Source of the DNA: Cytobacillus kochii
GTDB taxonomy: Bacteria; Bacillota; Bacilli; Bacillales; Cytobacillaceae
Assembly: GCF_020171845.1 (NCBI RefSeq)
Contig: NZ_JAIVAM010000003.1
Location: 124,001 to 188,000 of the forward strand
Length of the DNA: 64,000 nt
Direction of reading: 5' to 3'
Shown here: in pieces, positions 31,136 to 41,336 of the stretch
Layout of the letters: every line of letters starts with the position of its first letter
How positions within the stretch are numbered: position 1 is the stretch's first letter
Made by a program: the position numbers and the translations under genes
Notes under the pieces: model-generated
What the model was told of the DNA's origin: nothing
Databases searched by the model: none
What the model saw: the letters and a program-made list of their open reading frames with translations, nothing else

Positions 31136-31618
31136 TTATTTTCTTTTAATAAGGAAAAAGAGGCCAATGATAATAAAAATAGCAGGCCAGAATTTCGTTA
31201 TGTATGAAACGATTTCACCGTAGCTACCTGCATATTGCAAAATTTTTTCATAAAATAATAAAGTAATGGCTAATACTAACATAAGAAACCCTTGCAAGAG
31301 GCCATTGCCTGTTTTTAAGTAATATAATAAAAAGGCAAGGGCAATAATAAGGACAAAGGCACCAATATGATTAGGCCATATGCTTAAACGATCAACAATG
31401 ATGAAATGTAAACCAAACCCAAAGAGAATCACACCGGGAAATATAGCATTATATTCTTTACCGCTATATGCTTGGAGTAAAAAGGCCAAACCTGTAATAG
31501 CTAGTAATACTGGCCAGGTCAATAACGATTGTAAACTCTCAACCTGTAATTGCTGAATGAGAAAGAAACAGCCGTAGCCTATTAATATAATACCGGCAAA
31601 TAGTCGTTGACTTTTCAT
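31136..31618 (-). CDS. LiaF/LiaI-like four-helix-or-more membrane protein
   Basis: A 160-residue, very hydrophobic protein with about six membrane segments arranged as repeated short hydrophobic pairs (LFAGIILIGYGCFFLI; WPVLLAITGLAFLL; WPAIFIIIGLFFLI). Such repeats resemble the LiaI/LiaF-type transmembrane domain found near cell-envelope stress systems. No cytoplasmic LiaF domain is present. The ribosome-binding site AAAGTGGTGA precedes the ATG. It stands alone on the minus strand between the transporter and hemA. Function unknown. Confidence 0.75.
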   Translation of the reverse strand: MKSQRLFAGIILIGYGCFFLIQQLQVESLQSLLTWPVLLAITGLAFLLQAYSGKEYNAIFPGVILFGFGLHFIIVDRLSIWPNHIGAFVLIIALAFLLYYLKTGNGLLQGFLMLVLAITLLFYEKILQYAGSYGEIVSYITKFWPAIFIIIGLFFLIKRK

Positions 31619-31670
31619 TTATTCACCACTTTCAGTTAGGTACACTTGAATATTAGGCAGTTTTTTGGTA

Positions 31671-31698
31671 TTGTACATAGTGGAGTGTTTATGATAAT
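31671..31698 (+). promoter_or_regulatory. Putative upstream promoter of hemAXCDBL
   Basis: TTGTAC (31671-31676), a 16-bp spacer, GATAAT (31693-31698). The predicted start falls next to the PerR-like box. Confidence 0.45.
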
Positions 31699-31708
31699 AA
31701 ATATCAAA

Positions 31709-31723
31709 TTATAATAGTTTTAA
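31709..31723 (+). promoter_or_regulatory. PerR-box-like site upstream of hemA
   Basis: TTATAATAGTTTTAA matches the PerR box TTATAATnATTATAA at 12 of 14 defined positions. In B. subtilis the hemAXCDBL operon is PerR-repressed, so haem supply rises under peroxide stress together with catalase. Confidence 0.5.
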
Positions 31724-31804
31724 AGTAATCATTTACTACTCAAATATCATATCATATGTGTTCATACTCTGTTCACATTTTTTCGAAAAAGCTTGTAAAG
31801 ATAA

Positions 31805-31813
31805 TGTTATAAT
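31805..31813 (+). promoter_or_regulatory. Extended -10 promoter candidate near hemA
   Basis: TGTTATAAT (TG-n-TATAAT), 44 bases before the hemA start, without a clear -35. Confidence 0.4.
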
Positions 31814-31856
31814 ATATGTATGTATTTATGCAATTTTTTTGGGGGGTCTACTAAAA

Positions 31857-33197
31857 ATGCATATCGTGGTCGTTGGTCTAAATTATAAAACAGCCCCTGT
31901 GGAAATTAGAGAAAGATTAACATTCGATCCTTCTCAATTGGGTGAAGCAATGCAAGCATTGCAACAAAAGAAAAGCATCTTGGAAAATGTAATTCTATCC
32001 ACATGTAATCGGACCGAAATTTATGCGGTTGTCGATCAACTGCATACAGGGAGATATTATATTAAAGAATTTTTAGCCGATTGGTTTCAAATAGATCAAA
32101 ATGAATTTTCGCCCTTTCTTTTTATTTATGAACATGATGGTGCGATAGAGCATTTATTTAAAGTCGGTAGTGGATTAAACTCAATGGTTCTAGGAGAAAC
32201 TCAAATTTTGGGCCAAGTTCGCTCTAGCTTTTTGCAAGCGCAAGTTGAACATACAACTGGAACAATATTCAACCAATTATTTAAGCAGTCCATTACATTT
32301 GCTAAAAAAGCACATTCCGAAACAGATATTGGTGCAAATGCTGTATCTGTCAGTTATGCTGCAGTTGAGCTTGCTAAGAAAATATTCGGTCTTATTACGA
32401 ATAAGCAAGTACTTATTCTTGGAGCAGGTAAAATGGGCGAATTAGCGATACAACATCTTCATGCAAATGGTGCGAATGTTACGGTTATTAATCGTACTTT
32501 TGAGAAAGCGAAAAATTTAGCACACCGCTATGAAGGACAAGCGAAATTAATGCAAGAATTACAATGTGCATTAGTGGAAGCCGATATCGTGATCTCTTCT
32601 ACAGGTGCAAACAGTTATATGATTACAAAAGAGATGATGGCAGATGTAGAAAGATTGCGGAAAGGTAAGCCATTATTTATGGTCGATATTGCTGTTCCAC
32701 GTGATTTAGATCCAGCACTCGCTGATTTAGATAGCGTTTTCTTATATGATATTGATGATCTAGAAGGTATTGTTGAAGCGAATTTGCAAGAACGTAAAAA
32801 AGCAGCGGCGAAAATTCAATTATTAATCGAAAGTGAAATCGTTGAATTTAAGCAATGGCTTAAACTTCTAGGGGTTGTACCTGTCATCTCTGCTTTAAGA
32901 GAGAAAGCTCTTGCTATTCAGGCTGACACAATGAAAAGTTTGGAAAGAAAGCTTCCTAACCTAACAGAACGTGAAAGAAAAGTGGTTAGCAAGCACACGA
33001 AGAGTATTGTGAACCAAATGTTGAAAGATCCTGTATTACAGGCAAAAGAATTGGCAGGACATAAAAATGCTGATAAAGCATTAGAATTGTTCGTGAAAAT
33101 ATTTAATATAGAAGATCTTGTTGTCCAGCAAATTGAAAAACAAGAACAACCAAAATCAGATCGTGTAAAGGTGCAACAGACATCCTTTCAATCATAA
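31857..33197 (+). CDS. hemA: Glutamyl-tRNA reductase
   Basis: A 446-residue enzyme that reduces Glu-tRNA to glutamate-1-semialdehyde, first step of C5 haem synthesis. The catalytic Cys50 lies in STCNRTEIY, the substrate region contains [18 protein letters not shown], the NADPH site is LGAGKMGE, and a C-terminal dimerisation helix follows. Start ATG 31857 follows GGGGGG by 10 bases and matches B. subtilis HemA (MHI-VVG). The open frame upstream lies in promoter DNA. First gene of hemAXCDBL. Confidence 0.97.
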   Translation: MHIVVVGLNYKTAPVEIRERLTFDPSQLGEAMQALQQKKSILENVILSTCNRTEIYAVVDQLHTGRYYIKEFLADWFQIDQNEFSPFLFIYEHDGAIEHLFKVGSGLNSMVLGETQILGQVRSSFLQAQVEHTTGTIFNQLFKQSITFAKKAHSETDIGANAVSVSYAAVELAKKIFGLITNKQVLILGAGKMGELAIQHLHANGANVTVINRTFEKAKNLAHRYEGQAKLMQELQCALVEADIVISSTGANSYMITKEMMADVERLRKGKPLFMVDIAVPRDLDPALADLDSVFLYDIDDLEGIVEANLQERKKAAAKIQLLIESEIVEFKQWLKLLGVVPVISALREKALAIQADTMKSLERKLPNLTERERKVVSKHTKSIVNQMLKDPVLQAKELAGHKNADKALELFVKIFNIEDLVVQQIEKQEQPKSDRVKVQQTSFQS

Positions 33198-33212
33198 AAA
33201 GGGGTACTGTCC

Positions 33213-34046
33213 ATGTTTGATATCTATATGGCACGCCTGCATGAATTTACTGTCGTTCTTTATGCAGCGAGTGTACTTCTCTACTTTATTGACTTTTTAG
33301 CAAGTAACCGGAAGGCCAATCGTGTCGCCTTCTGGTTACTTGCATTTGTATGGGGATTACAGACGGTATTCTTATTACTCTATATGTGGAATACGGGTAG
33401 GTTCCCTGTGTTAACGATATTTGAAGGTTTATACTTCTACGCATGGGTACTTATTACATTTTCTTTAATTATTAATCGCATTATGAAAGTTGATTTTATC
33501 GTTTTCTTCACAAATGTACTTGGTTTTTTTATTATGGCTTTACATACATTTGCGCCTATTGAGATTGAATCAGATGTGCTGGCGAATCAATTGATGTCTG
33601 AGCTCCTCTTTTTTCATATTATTGGTGCGATTCTCTCATATGGTGCTTTTTCATTGTCATTTGTATTTGCTCTTTTATATTTGATTCAATATGATTTGTT
33701 GAAGAGGAAAAAGTGGGGTTCAAGGCTTATTCGAATTGCGAATTTATCACAACTAGAAAAAATGTCTTATCTATTTGCTAGTATAGGGGTGCCTATGTTA
33801 GTGATTAGTTTAATATTAGGGATACAATGGGCTTATATGAAATTACCAAATATGGTATGGTTGGATTCAAAAGTGCTTGGTTCCTTATTGGTACTCATTT
33901 TGTATAGTATTTACTTATATTTAAAGGTTGGCAGAGGAATGAGTGGTAAATCACTTGCTACTTGGAATGTGGCTGCTTTCCTTGTTGTATTAATTAATTT
34001 TTTCTTATTTGGAAGGTTATCTTCTTTCCATTTCTGGTATGAATAA
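33213..34046 (+). CDS. hemX: Membrane protein HemX, cytochrome-c-assembly-like
   Basis: A 277-residue integral membrane protein with about eight hydrophobic helices, of the CcsA/CcmC-like fold (conserved FEGLYFYAW and HIIGAILSYGAFSLSF with His). In B. subtilis HemX lowers the steady-state level of HemA. AAAAGGGG is upstream of the ATG, 15 bases after hemA. The position between hemA and hemC is diagnostic. Confidence 0.92.
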   Translation: MFDIYMARLHEFTVVLYAASVLLYFIDFLASNRKANRVAFWLLAFVWGLQTVFLLLYMWNTGRFPVLTIFEGLYFYAWVLITFSLIINRIMKVDFIVFFTNVLGFFIMALHTFAPIEIESDVLANQLMSELLFFHIIGAILSYGAFSLSFVFALLYLIQYDLLKRKKWGSRLIRIANLSQLEKMSYLFASIGVPMLVISLILGIQWAYMKLPNMVWLDSKVLGSLLVLILYSIYLYLKVGRGMSGKSLATWNVAAFLVVLINFFLFGRLSSFHFWYE

Positions 34047-34082
34047 GAAAAGGAATATGTTTTAAAGAATAGGGAGGCTGTC

Positions 34083-35018
34083 ATGAGAAAAATAATTGTC
34101 GGTTCAAGAAGAAGTAAGCTTGCGTTAACACAAACAAATTGGGTGATTGATCAGTTACGCCGTTTGAATCCTGCAGTTGACTTTGAAGTAAAAGAAATTG
34201 TGACAAAAGGAGATAAAATCCTGGATGTTACCCTTTCAAAGGTAGGAGGAAAAGGCCTATTCGTTAAAGAAATTGAACAAGCGATGTTAGATAAGGAAAT
34301 TGACATGGCTGTACATAGTATGAAGGACATGCCAGCTGTCTTACCTGAAGGATTGACAATTGGTTGTATTCCGGAAAGAGAAGACTATCGAGATGCACTT
34401 ATTTCCAAAGGCCATGTGAAATTAGCTGACTTAAAACCAGGTGCAATTGTCGGGACAAGTAGTTTAAGAAGAGGTTCACAAATTTTGGCTAAAAGACCAG
34501 ATTTGGAAATTAAATGGATTCGAGGGAATATTGATACACGTCTTGCTAAACTTGAAACAGAAGAATATGATGCCATTATTCTTGCTGCTGCCGGCCTATC
34601 AAGAATGGGATGGACGAAGGAGATCGTTACAGAATTTATTGATCCAGATATTTGTTTACCAGCTGTTGGTCAAGGTGCACTCTCTATTGAATGTAGAGAA
34701 GATGATCATGAACTAAGAAGGCTTTTAGATGCATTCACTTGTGAGGAAACGAAAAGAACAGTGCTGGCCGAGCGTGCATTTCTTCATAAAATGGAGGGTG
34801 GTTGCCAAGTGCCGATTGCAGGCTTTGCCCGTTTAACTGAGAATGGAGAAGTAAGTTTGACTGGTTTAGTTGGCTCTCCAGATGGCCGTACGATTTATAA
34901 AGATATGGCTGTTGGTGATGATCCTGAGACAATAGGGTATCAAGTAGCAGAAAACTTATCGGAATTAGGTGCAAAAGCCTTAATTGATGCTGTCAAAGAG
35001 GAGTTAGACGAAGGATGA
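34083..35018 (+). CDS. hemC: Porphobilinogen deaminase (hydroxymethylbilane synthase)
   Basis: A 311-residue enzyme that polymerises four porphobilinogens. Motifs: [12 protein letters not shown] at the N-terminus, [15 protein letters not shown], and the dipyrromethane-cofactor Cys in [18 protein letters not shown] precedes the ATG. Its stop overlaps the first codon of hemD. Confidence 0.98.
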   Translation: MRKIIVGSRRSKLALTQTNWVIDQLRRLNPAVDFEVKEIVTKGDKILDVTLSKVGGKGLFVKEIEQAMLDKEIDMAVHSMKDMPAVLPEGLTIGCIPEREDYRDALISKGHVKLADLKPGAIVGTSSLRRGSQILAKRPDLEIKWIRGNIDTRLAKLETEEYDAIILAAAGLSRMGWTKEIVTEFIDPDICLPAVGQGALSIECREDDHELRRLLDAFTCEETKRTVLAERAFLHKMEGGCQVPIAGFARLTENGEVSLTGLVGSPDGRTIYKDMAVGDDPETIGYQVAENLSELGAKALIDAVKEELDEG

Positions 35019-35776
35019 TTCATGAGGACAGTGCCCTACATGGAATGTCTGTCCTTATTCCCCGAAGTAAAGATCAATCGGAGGCTAGTGGTGATTTGGT
35101 CAGATCCCTTGGTGGACATCCAGTAATTATCCCATTAATTTCGTTTAGAGAAACAACAGAAGCCCATTCTTTAAAAAACCTTGATTTCACACAATATCAA
35201 TGGATTATTTTTACAAGCAGTGTGTCAGTTGAGGTGTTTTTTACATATGTGTCACAGAAGACAAACTTACCGAAGTTGGCCGTTATAGGAAAGAAAACAG
35301 CTGAAAAGTTATCACAATATGACTTGAAAGCTGATTTCATACCTACGGAATTTGTGGCTGAAACATTTACCCTTGAATTTTTAACAATTTTAGGGGATGA
35401 ACAAAATATATTCTTGCCTAAGGGCAACTTGGCCCGAGATTATATTAAGCAAAGGCTTATGGAAGCAAAGCATAGAGTGACTGAACGAATCGTTTATGAA
35501 AATTTTTTTCCTAATGAGAGTAAACAATTATTAACGGGTCGTTTATTGAATGAGGGCATTGATATACTATTATTTACTAGCCCATCAACGATTGATCATT
35601 TTATGGAAATCGTAGAGCGTCATGATTTGAAGAATCAAATAAGGAAGAGTATCATCGGTTGTATAGGACCAATAGCTGCAAAAAGAGCAGAATTTTACGG
35701 TTTGAAGGTACATGCTGTACCAACTATATATACATTTAAACATTTAATTAAGGAAGTAGTAAAAGTCATTTCTTAA
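35015..35776 (+). CDS. hemD: Uroporphyrinogen-III synthase
   Basis: A 253-residue enzyme that closes and inverts ring D of hydroxymethylbilane. The family is poorly conserved; visible landmarks are [11 protein letters not shown] at the N-terminus, [14 protein letters not shown], and [16 protein letters not shown] with [14 protein letters not shown] 35015 overlaps the hemC stop and follows GAGGAG by 11 bases; ATG 35045 is a possible internal start. Context in the hem operon supports the call. Confidence 0.92.
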   Translation: MIHEDSALHGMSVLIPRSKDQSEASGDLVRSLGGHPVIIPLISFRETTEAHSLKNLDFTQYQWIIFTSSVSVEVFFTYVSQKTNLPKLAVIGKKTAEKLSQYDLKADFIPTEFVAETFTLEFLTILGDEQNIFLPKGNLARDYIKQRLMEAKHRVTERIVYENFFPNESKQLLTGRLLNEGIDILLFTSPSTIDHFMEIVERHDLKNQIRKSIIGCIGPIAAKRAEFYGLKVHAVPTIYTFKHLIKEVVKVIS

Positions 35777-35796
35777 TCAAGTTGGAGGTAGTACAA

Positions 35797-36777
35797 ATGG
35801 ATAGTCAATTTAATCGTCATCGCCGTTTACGTCGGACAGCTAATATGCGCAATCTAGTAAGAGAAACACATCTACATGTGGAGGATTTTATTTATCCAAT
35901 TTTTGTTGCAGAAGGACAAGACATAAAAAAAGAAATTCCTTCTATGCCAGGCATTTATAATTTATCATTAGACCATTTAACTGAAGAGATGGATGAGGTT
36001 GTATCTCTAGGTATCCAATCTGTTTTATTATTTGGTGTTCCTCTTGAAAAGGATGCTTGTGGTACGCAGGCGTATCATGACCATGGAATTGTCCAAGAAG
36101 CAACAAGATTAATCAAGGAAAAGTATCCAGAAATTTTGGTCGTTGCAGATACTTGTCTTTGTGAGTATACTGACCATGGTCATTGTGGTTTGATTGAAAA
36201 TGGCGAAATATTAAATGACGCTTCATTAGAATTACTTGTGCAAACAGCAATTAGTCAAGCAAAAGCAGGCGCAGATATTATTGCTCCTTCTAATATGATG
36301 GATGGATTTACAGTCGCTATTCGTGAGGGCCTTGATGAGGCAGGCTTTGAGCATATACCTGTTATGTCTTATGCAGTTAAATATGCGTCTGCTTTTTACG
36401 GACCATTTAGGGATGCTGCTGGCAGTACACCACAATTTGGTGATCGGAAATCATACCAAATGGACCCTGCAAACCGCTTAGAAGCAATGAGAGAGGCAGA
36501 ATCAGATTTAATGGAAGGTGCAGACTTCCTCATTGTAAAGCCTGGGATGCCTTATCTTGATATTGTTCGCGATGTGAAAAACAATATTAATTTACCACTT
36601 GTTACTTATAATGTAAGTGGCGAATACTCGATGGTAAAGGCCGCTGCACAAAATGGCTGGATTGACGAAGAAAGAATCGTGCTTGAGATGTTAACAGGGA
36701 TGAAAAGAGCTGGTAGTGATTTAATTATTACTTATCATGCAAAAGATGCTGCCAAATGGATGAACTCACACAAATAA
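35797..36777 (+). CDS. hemB: Delta-aminolevulinic acid dehydratase (porphobilinogen synthase)
   Basis: A 326-residue enzyme joining two aminolevulinates. The zinc-site cysteines are in [15 protein letters not shown]. The Schiff-base lysines are in [20 protein letters not shown] and in [13 protein letters not shown]. Start ATG 35797 is 8 bases after GGAGG and matches the family N-terminus; in-frame ATG 35782 lies before the ribosome-binding site. It precedes hemL by 16 bases. Confidence 0.97.
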   Translation: MDSQFNRHRRLRRTANMRNLVRETHLHVEDFIYPIFVAEGQDIKKEIPSMPGIYNLSLDHLTEEMDEVVSLGIQSVLLFGVPLEKDACGTQAYHDHGIVQEATRLIKEKYPEILVVADTCLCEYTDHGHCGLIENGEILNDASLELLVQTAISQAKAGADIIAPSNMMDGFTVAIREGLDEAGFEHIPVMSYAVKYASAFYGPFRDAAGSTPQFGDRKSYQMDPANRLEAMREAESDLMEGADFLIVKPGMPYLDIVRDVKNNINLPLVTYNVSGEYSMVKAAAQNGWIDEERIVLEMLTGMKRAGSDLIITYHAKDAAKWMNSHK

Positions 36778-36793
36778 GAAAAGAGGGATGTTT

Positions 36794-38080
36794 ATGCGTT
36801 CATATGAAAAGTCACAAGCCGCATTTAAAGAAGCAGTTAAATTGATGCCTGGTGGAGTAAACTCCCCAGTGCGTGCTTTTAAATCGGTTGATATGGATCC
36901 GATTTTTATGGAGAAGGGCCAAGGGTCCAAAATCTATGATATTGATGGTAATGAATATATTGATTATGTCCTTTCATGGGGACCACTCATTTTAGGACAT
37001 GCTAATGAAAAAGTTGTTTCTGCGGTGAAGGAAGTTGCCGAAAATGGCACAAGTTTCGGGGCGCCAACGTTGATTGAAAATGAATTAGCACAGCTCGTCA
37101 TCGATCGTGTTCCTTCAATTGATGTGATTCGTATGGTTTCATCAGGTACAGAAGCAACGATGAGTGCATTAAGATTAGCTAGAGGTTTCACAGGACGCAA
37201 TAAAATAGTTAAATTTGAAGGCTGTTATCACGGTCATGGAGATTCTCTCTTAATTAAAGCCGGTTCTGGTGTAGCTACACTTGGATTGCCTGATAGTCCT
37301 GGTGTGCCTGAAGGTATTGCAAAGAATACGATTACAGTTCCATACAATGATCTTGAAGGTGTGAAATACGCTTTTGAACAATTTGGTGAAGATATCGCTG
37401 CCATCATTGTTGAACCTGTTGCTGGTAATATGGGAGTTGTTCCACCAGTAGAAGGATTTTTACAAGGGTTACGTGATGTGACAACTGAATACGGTGCCCT
37501 TCTTATTTTTGATGAGGTAATGACAGGTTTCCGTGTTGATTATAACTGTGCCCAAGGTTTCTTCGGCGTTACACCTGATTTAACTTGCTTAGGAAAAGTA
37601 ATAGGTGGTGGACTGCCTGTTGGTGCTTACGGTGGTAAACGAGAAATTATGGAGCAGGTTGCACCAAGTGGCCCGATTTATCAGGCAGGTACATTATCAG
37701 GTAACCCGCTTGCGATGGCTGCAGGTTATGCAACATTAAGTCAATTAACACCGGATACGTATGCTAACTTTATTAAGAAAGCTGATAAACTCGAATTAGG
37801 CTTGAGAACAGCAGCAGAAAAATATGAGATTCCACATACAATTAACCGGGCAGGATCGATGATTGGTCTATTTTTTACAAATGAAGATGTCATTAATTAT
37901 GATCAAGCGAGAACGTCTAATCTTGACTTCTTTGCCTCTTATTATCGTGAAATGGCACTTCAAGGCGTATTCCTTCCACCATCACAATTTGAAGGTTTAT
38001 TCCTGTCTACAGCATTAACGGATGAAGATATTGATCAAACAATTGCCGCAGCTGAAAAGGCATTTGCGAAATTGAAATAA
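36794..38080 (+). CDS. hemL: Glutamate-1-semialdehyde 2,1-aminomutase
   Basis: A 428-residue class-III PLP enzyme making 5-aminolevulinate. Landmarks: [38 protein letters not shown], and the PLP lysine in [20 protein letters not shown] 36794 is 6 bases after AGAGGG and begins MRSYEKS; the ATG at 36788 touches the ribosome-binding site. Last gene of hemAXCDBL; a terminator follows. Confidence 0.97.
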   Translation: MRSYEKSQAAFKEAVKLMPGGVNSPVRAFKSVDMDPIFMEKGQGSKIYDIDGNEYIDYVLSWGPLILGHANEKVVSAVKEVAENGTSFGAPTLIENELAQLVIDRVPSIDVIRMVSSGTEATMSALRLARGFTGRNKIVKFEGCYHGHGDSLLIKAGSGVATLGLPDSPGVPEGIAKNTITVPYNDLEGVKYAFEQFGEDIAAIIVEPVAGNMGVVPPVEGFLQGLRDVTTEYGALLIFDEVMTGFRVDYNCAQGFFGVTPDLTCLGKVIGGGLPVGAYGGKREIMEQVAPSGPIYQAGTLSGNPLAMAAGYATLSQLTPDTYANFIKKADKLELGLRTAAEKYEIPHTINRAGSMIGLFFTNEDVINYDQARTSNLDFFASYYREMALQGVFLPPSQFEGLFLSTALTDEDIDQTIAAAEKAFAKLK

Positions 38081-38085
38081 GTTTT

Positions 38086-38123
38086 TAGCGAACAAATTCC
38101 GGAATGGAATTGTTCGCTTTTTT
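38086..38123 (+). terminator. Terminator of hemAXCDBL
   Basis: AGCGAACAAATTCC pairs with GGAATTGTTCGCT (imperfect centre), followed by six T. Confidence 0.9.
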
Positions 38124-38434
38124 ATTCTCAATCGAAAGATGTCAATCTTTTAGAGAGTAGGGCAAAGAGAAGAGCAACGGTAGACAGAATGAGAAAAAGA
38201 GAGTTTGGTGCATTGAAATGGCTCACATCGAAAAATAGTCAAAGTGGAGAGTGGGAAAGATGTGAGATTTTAAATTCACAACCCCTAAATTAATCTATTT
38301 CTCTTTAACAATATAGTTATTCTATCGAAGACGCGCTCCTTTCTAAGTAAAGTAATCATAATTCACTTTTCCTCCTCATAAAGTGTAAGAGAAAAGATGT
38401 TATTGTTTTGATGATATGGGAGGAGGAGTCGAAT
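38124..38434. other. Gene-free stretch before spoVID
   Basis: About 310 bases without a gene. Holds a loose inverted repeat CTCACATC ... GATGTGAG (38222-38229 and 38259-38266) and the sigma-E promoter of spoVID. Confidence 0.6.
38356..38384 (+). promoter_or_regulatory. Sigma-E promoter of spoVID
   Basis: TCATAAT (38356-38362), a 14-base spacer, and CATAAAGT (38377-38384) fit the sigma-E -35 and -10 elements. spoVID is a sigma-E gene in B. subtilis. Confidence 0.6.
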
Positions 38435-39535
38435 ATGTCTCAAGGAAATCCGTCGAACTTGCGGTTTTCATTAGAGGAATCCGTTTGGTTTCAAAAAGGA
38501 CAGGAAGTATCACAATTACTTTCGATTTCACTTGATCCGAATATAACGATTCAGGATAGTGAGCAGTATGTAACGATTCAAGGTGCACTAGAACTAACAG
38601 GCGAATATCATCGTGATGAATCAACCGAGGACAGTATGAATGAACCGCCATCTACATTAAGGTTTATCCAATCTGTGGAAGAAAGGGAAGAGGGGGTATG
38701 TGAGTTTACACACTACTTTCCTGTAGATATTACGATCCCGAATAACCGTATTGAGAGATTGGATGATATTGATGTCCAAGTAGAGTCATTTGATTATATG
38801 TTTCCTGAAAGAAGTTGCATGAAACTCCATGCTAATTTGACGATATCTGGTTTGTATGGTGACCAACAGCATGTGGCATATACTGAGGATGAGAATAACG
38901 TGCTTGAGCTTGATACGGTAGAACGTTCAACGGTTCAGGATCAAGAAGAAGAAGAAGAAGACACCAGTCGTGAAGAAGAACAAACAGAAATTAACTTCTC
39001 CCTACCAGAGGAGAATGAAAAAGATGAAGATGTGTTTGTTGCTGAAGCCAAGCAGGAGCCAGAAGTGGTTGAAGAAGAACCGGTATTAAATCGATCCTTA
39101 CCTATTCTTGAGCCTCAAGAAGAAGAACCCATTGATATGCCAGAGGTTTCTTTTATAGCTAATCGATATGAAGAGAAAAAGCAGGAAGCAGAAGAGATTT
39201 TTGAGGTTAAGCAAGTAGAAGAAACAAAACCAGTTCAAGAGCTTGAAGAAGTGACAGATGAGCTTGAATCCTCTTCAGAAGAAGTGAAACCACAAAAGAA
39301 AAAAGTAAAAGGCAAGAAAAGCATGAGTTTGACGGAATTTTTTGCTCGTAAAGAAGATGAAGAACAATTGACGAAGGTTAAGGTATGTATTGTCCAGCCT
39401 AATGATACGATTGATCTTATTTCAGAAAGATATGATGTGACACCACAAACATTAATGAGAGCCAATCAACTAGAATTGAATCAAGAAGTGCATGAAGGCC
39501 AAGTTTTATATATCCCTGTAGCTGTTACAAACTAG
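38435..39535 (+). CDS. spoVID: Spore coat encasement protein SpoVID
   Basis: A 366-residue mother-cell protein that drives encasement of the forespore by coat layers. The N-terminal domain (LRFSLEESVWFQKGQEVSQLLSISLDP) is typical of SpoVID. A long Glu-rich, low-complexity middle (about residues 165-315) leads to a C-terminal LysM domain (VQPNDTIDLISERYDVTPQT). ATG 38435 follows GGGAGGAGG by 8 bases. The gene lies between hemL and ysxE as in B. subtilis and has a sigma-E-type promoter. Confidence 0.94.
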   Translation: MSQGNPSNLRFSLEESVWFQKGQEVSQLLSISLDPNITIQDSEQYVTIQGALELTGEYHRDESTEDSMNEPPSTLRFIQSVEEREEGVCEFTHYFPVDITIPNNRIERLDDIDVQVESFDYMFPERSCMKLHANLTISGLYGDQQHVAYTEDENNVLELDTVERSTVQDQEEEEEDTSREEEQTEINFSLPEENEKDEDVFVAEAKQEPEVVEEEPVLNRSLPILEPQEEEPIDMPEVSFIANRYEEKKQEAEEIFEVKQVEETKPVQELEEVTDELESSSEEVKPQKKKVKGKKSMSLTEFFARKEDEEQLTKVKVCIVQPNDTIDLISERYDVTPQTLMRANQLELNQEVHEGQVLYIPVAVTN

Positions 39536-39555
39536 CGGGTAAGGGGGCACATTAT

Positions 39556-39588
39556 GAGCAGATCTCCATCGGTCTGCTCGCATTTTTA
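39556..39588 (+). terminator. Hairpin between spoVID and ysxE
   Basis: GAGCAGA/TCTGCTC with a 10-base loop, followed by CATTTTTAT. It could partly terminate spoVID transcripts before ysxE. Confidence 0.6.
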
Positions 39589-39645
39589 TCAGTGTCACTT
39601 GTTTACTTACACAGTTTAGGTAAGTGAGGAAAGAGAGTGGTCTAA

Positions 39646-40713
39646 GTGGCAAAGGAAAATAGATTAAAAAAATATGGTCCAATCTTAAAACACTATGCAC
39701 TTGAGCCTAATTTCATCGAAAGTTTTGGTAGCGTTCAAAAAGTTTACTCTAGCAAAGGTGTTTTTTCTTTGAAAAAAATAAAAGCAAATCATGGTGCGGA
39801 CTTCATACGTTATATTCAACAATTATACCAAATGGGGTACAACCGGATCGTCCCGATTTATCCGACGGTTGATGGTAGGTATGCCGTTTTACACAACCAA
39901 AAGCTGTATTATTTAATGCCTTGGCTACCTAATGAGATTAAAGAAGATCAATTTGAACGGCATCAACAAATGTTTAGAGAACTTGCTCGCTTGCATGTCT
40001 TAAGTACGAAAGAAGTGGAAGTTTCTAAGGAAGAACGTGAAGAGCATTATGAAAATACGTTACTAGAATGGGAAAAGCAGAGTGAATTTTTGGATGGTTT
40101 TATTGAAACATGTGAATCTAGGGAATATTTATCTCCTTATGAATTGATGTTTACACAATATTATAATGATATCGCTCAAGCGTTAACTTTCTCAACCAAG
40201 AAGTTAAAGGATTGGTACGAAAAAACGAAGGAAGAGGAAAAAGTTCGTACAGCTGTTATACATGGAAAAATTTCTACCGAACATTTCTTGTATGATGAGC
40301 GCGGATATGGCTATTTTTTGAATTTTGAAGAAGCGAAGAGAAGTTCACCTATGCATGATCTTCTTCCGTTCTTATCAAGGTCTTTAAAAACCTTTCCAAA
40401 GCGTGCCGACGATGCTGTCGATTGGATTTACACTTATTTTAAGCATTATCCGTTTAGAGAAGATGAAATGCTGTTATTTCAAAGTTATTTTGCTCATCCA
40501 GGGCCTGTCATTCGCGCAGCAGAAAAATATCATAATGGTAAGTCAAAAAAGAATGAAAGAAAGCATGTAGAGCATATACAAAGGCAATTTTGGTTATTAA
40601 AAAATACGGAATATGTGGCCATGAGAATTGATGAAATTGAGCGTCAGAAAAAACAAGCACAAGAAGCAGCTGAGAAAGCGAATGCAGAACAAGAAGGAGC
40701 CCAAAATGGATAA
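39646..40713 (+). CDS. ysxE: Spore coat-associated kinase-like protein YsxE (CotS family)
   Basis: A 355-residue protein of the CotS/aminoglycoside-phosphotransferase-like fold. The brace region is FSLKKIKANHGADFIRYI, with YYLMPWLPNE as a hinge-like segment. Where kinases carry an HGD catalytic loop, this has IHGKISTEHFLYDERG, lacking the usual HxD Asp, so activity is doubtful. The C-terminus is Lys/Glu/Ala-rich. Translation starts at GTG 39646. It follows spoVID as in B. subtilis and is probably sporulation-specific. Confidence 0.88.
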   Translation: MAKENRLKKYGPILKHYALEPNFIESFGSVQKVYSSKGVFSLKKIKANHGADFIRYIQQLYQMGYNRIVPIYPTVDGRYAVLHNQKLYYLMPWLPNEIKEDQFERHQQMFRELARLHVLSTKEVEVSKEEREEHYENTLLEWEKQSEFLDGFIETCESREYLSPYELMFTQYYNDIAQALTFSTKKLKDWYEKTKEEEKVRTAVIHGKISTEHFLYDERGYGYFLNFEEAKRSSPMHDLLPFLSRSLKTFPKRADDAVDWIYTYFKHYPFREDEMLLFQSYFAHPGPVIRAAEKYHNGKSKKNERKHVEHIQRQFWLLKNTEYVAMRIDEIERQKKQAQEAAEKANAEQEGAQNG

Positions 40714-40726
40714 AAACTGGGCTCCT
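40695..40726 (+). terminator. Terminator overlapping the ysxE stop
   Basis: AGGAGCCCA/TGGGCTCCT. The 5' arm lies in the last codons of ysxE. The T-tail is weak. Confidence 0.6.
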
Positions 40727-40973
40727 ATATTCATTTTAAGAGAATCCAAATGAAAATTAAACGCCCTCTGTAAAAGCAAGGTCTATATCTTAGAGTATAC
40801 CTTTCTACCTCTCCTCGAAAGTTTACATTTAGGTTGTGGATTTCTCTTTTGCATCCTCATCCCGCGCATAATTGCCTCATACATAGGCAGGCTCAAAATA
40901 TGAGCAATTTTTTTAAAGGTTTGTTCCCTTTTTTCATTATCATGTATATAATAAAAAAAATTGGTCATCCTTA

Positions 40974-41003
40974 TTGACTATAGTGACTGTTTTTAGGTAG
41001 TAT
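40974..41003 (+). promoter_or_regulatory. Putative sigma-A promoter of valS
   Basis: TTGACT (40974-40979), an 18-bp spacer, TAGTAT (40998-41003), directly upstream of the T-box leader. Confidence 0.6.
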
Positions 41004-41009
41004 TACTTT

Positions 41010-41281
41010 ATATTCAAACAAATGAAAAGCTTTGATAGGGAAGAGTACATTGGCGCTTTGCTTTAAGAGAGGAAAATCAATTGCTGTGAGATTTTCTAAG
41101 CGAACCCATTGGAAGGTCGCCCTGGAGCTTCTTTCGTGAACGTAGGTTCTATTATTAGCGAAAGACGGGAACGCCGTTATCCATTCGAGAGTCAATTACT
41201 AAAGTTTATGGTAATTGAAAAAAAGGTGGTACCGCGGAAGCAACTCCATTCGTCCTTTTTGTGACGAGTGGAGTTTTTTAT
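41010..41281 (+). promoter_or_regulatory. T-box riboswitch leader, valine-specific, of valS
   Basis: Stem I starts near GATAGGGAAGAGTA. The probable specifier is GTC at 41116-41118 in GAAGGTCGCCCTGGAG, reading tRNA-Val(GAC); this alignment mirrors the ilv-leu leader. The T-box AAAGGTGGTACCGCGG is at 41222-41237. The terminator follows. Uncharged tRNA-Val should raise valS (and probably folC) expression. Confidence 0.93.
41242..41281 (+). terminator. Conditional terminator of the valS T-box
   Basis: AACTCCA-TTCGTC pairs with GACGAG-TGGAGTT, then T's. Confidence 0.9.
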
Positions 41282-41336
41282 TTTGCTTTTGTTTGATTGT
41301 TAACGATAAGCGAATGTGAGAAAGGATGAATAGGCG

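Noticed and set aside
40783..40968. 61-codon minus-strand open frame upstream of the valS promoter
   Set aside because: The peptide looks moderately protein-like, but the only ribosome-binding site touches the ATG, no family is recognised, and it opposes the valS control region. Left out for lack of support.
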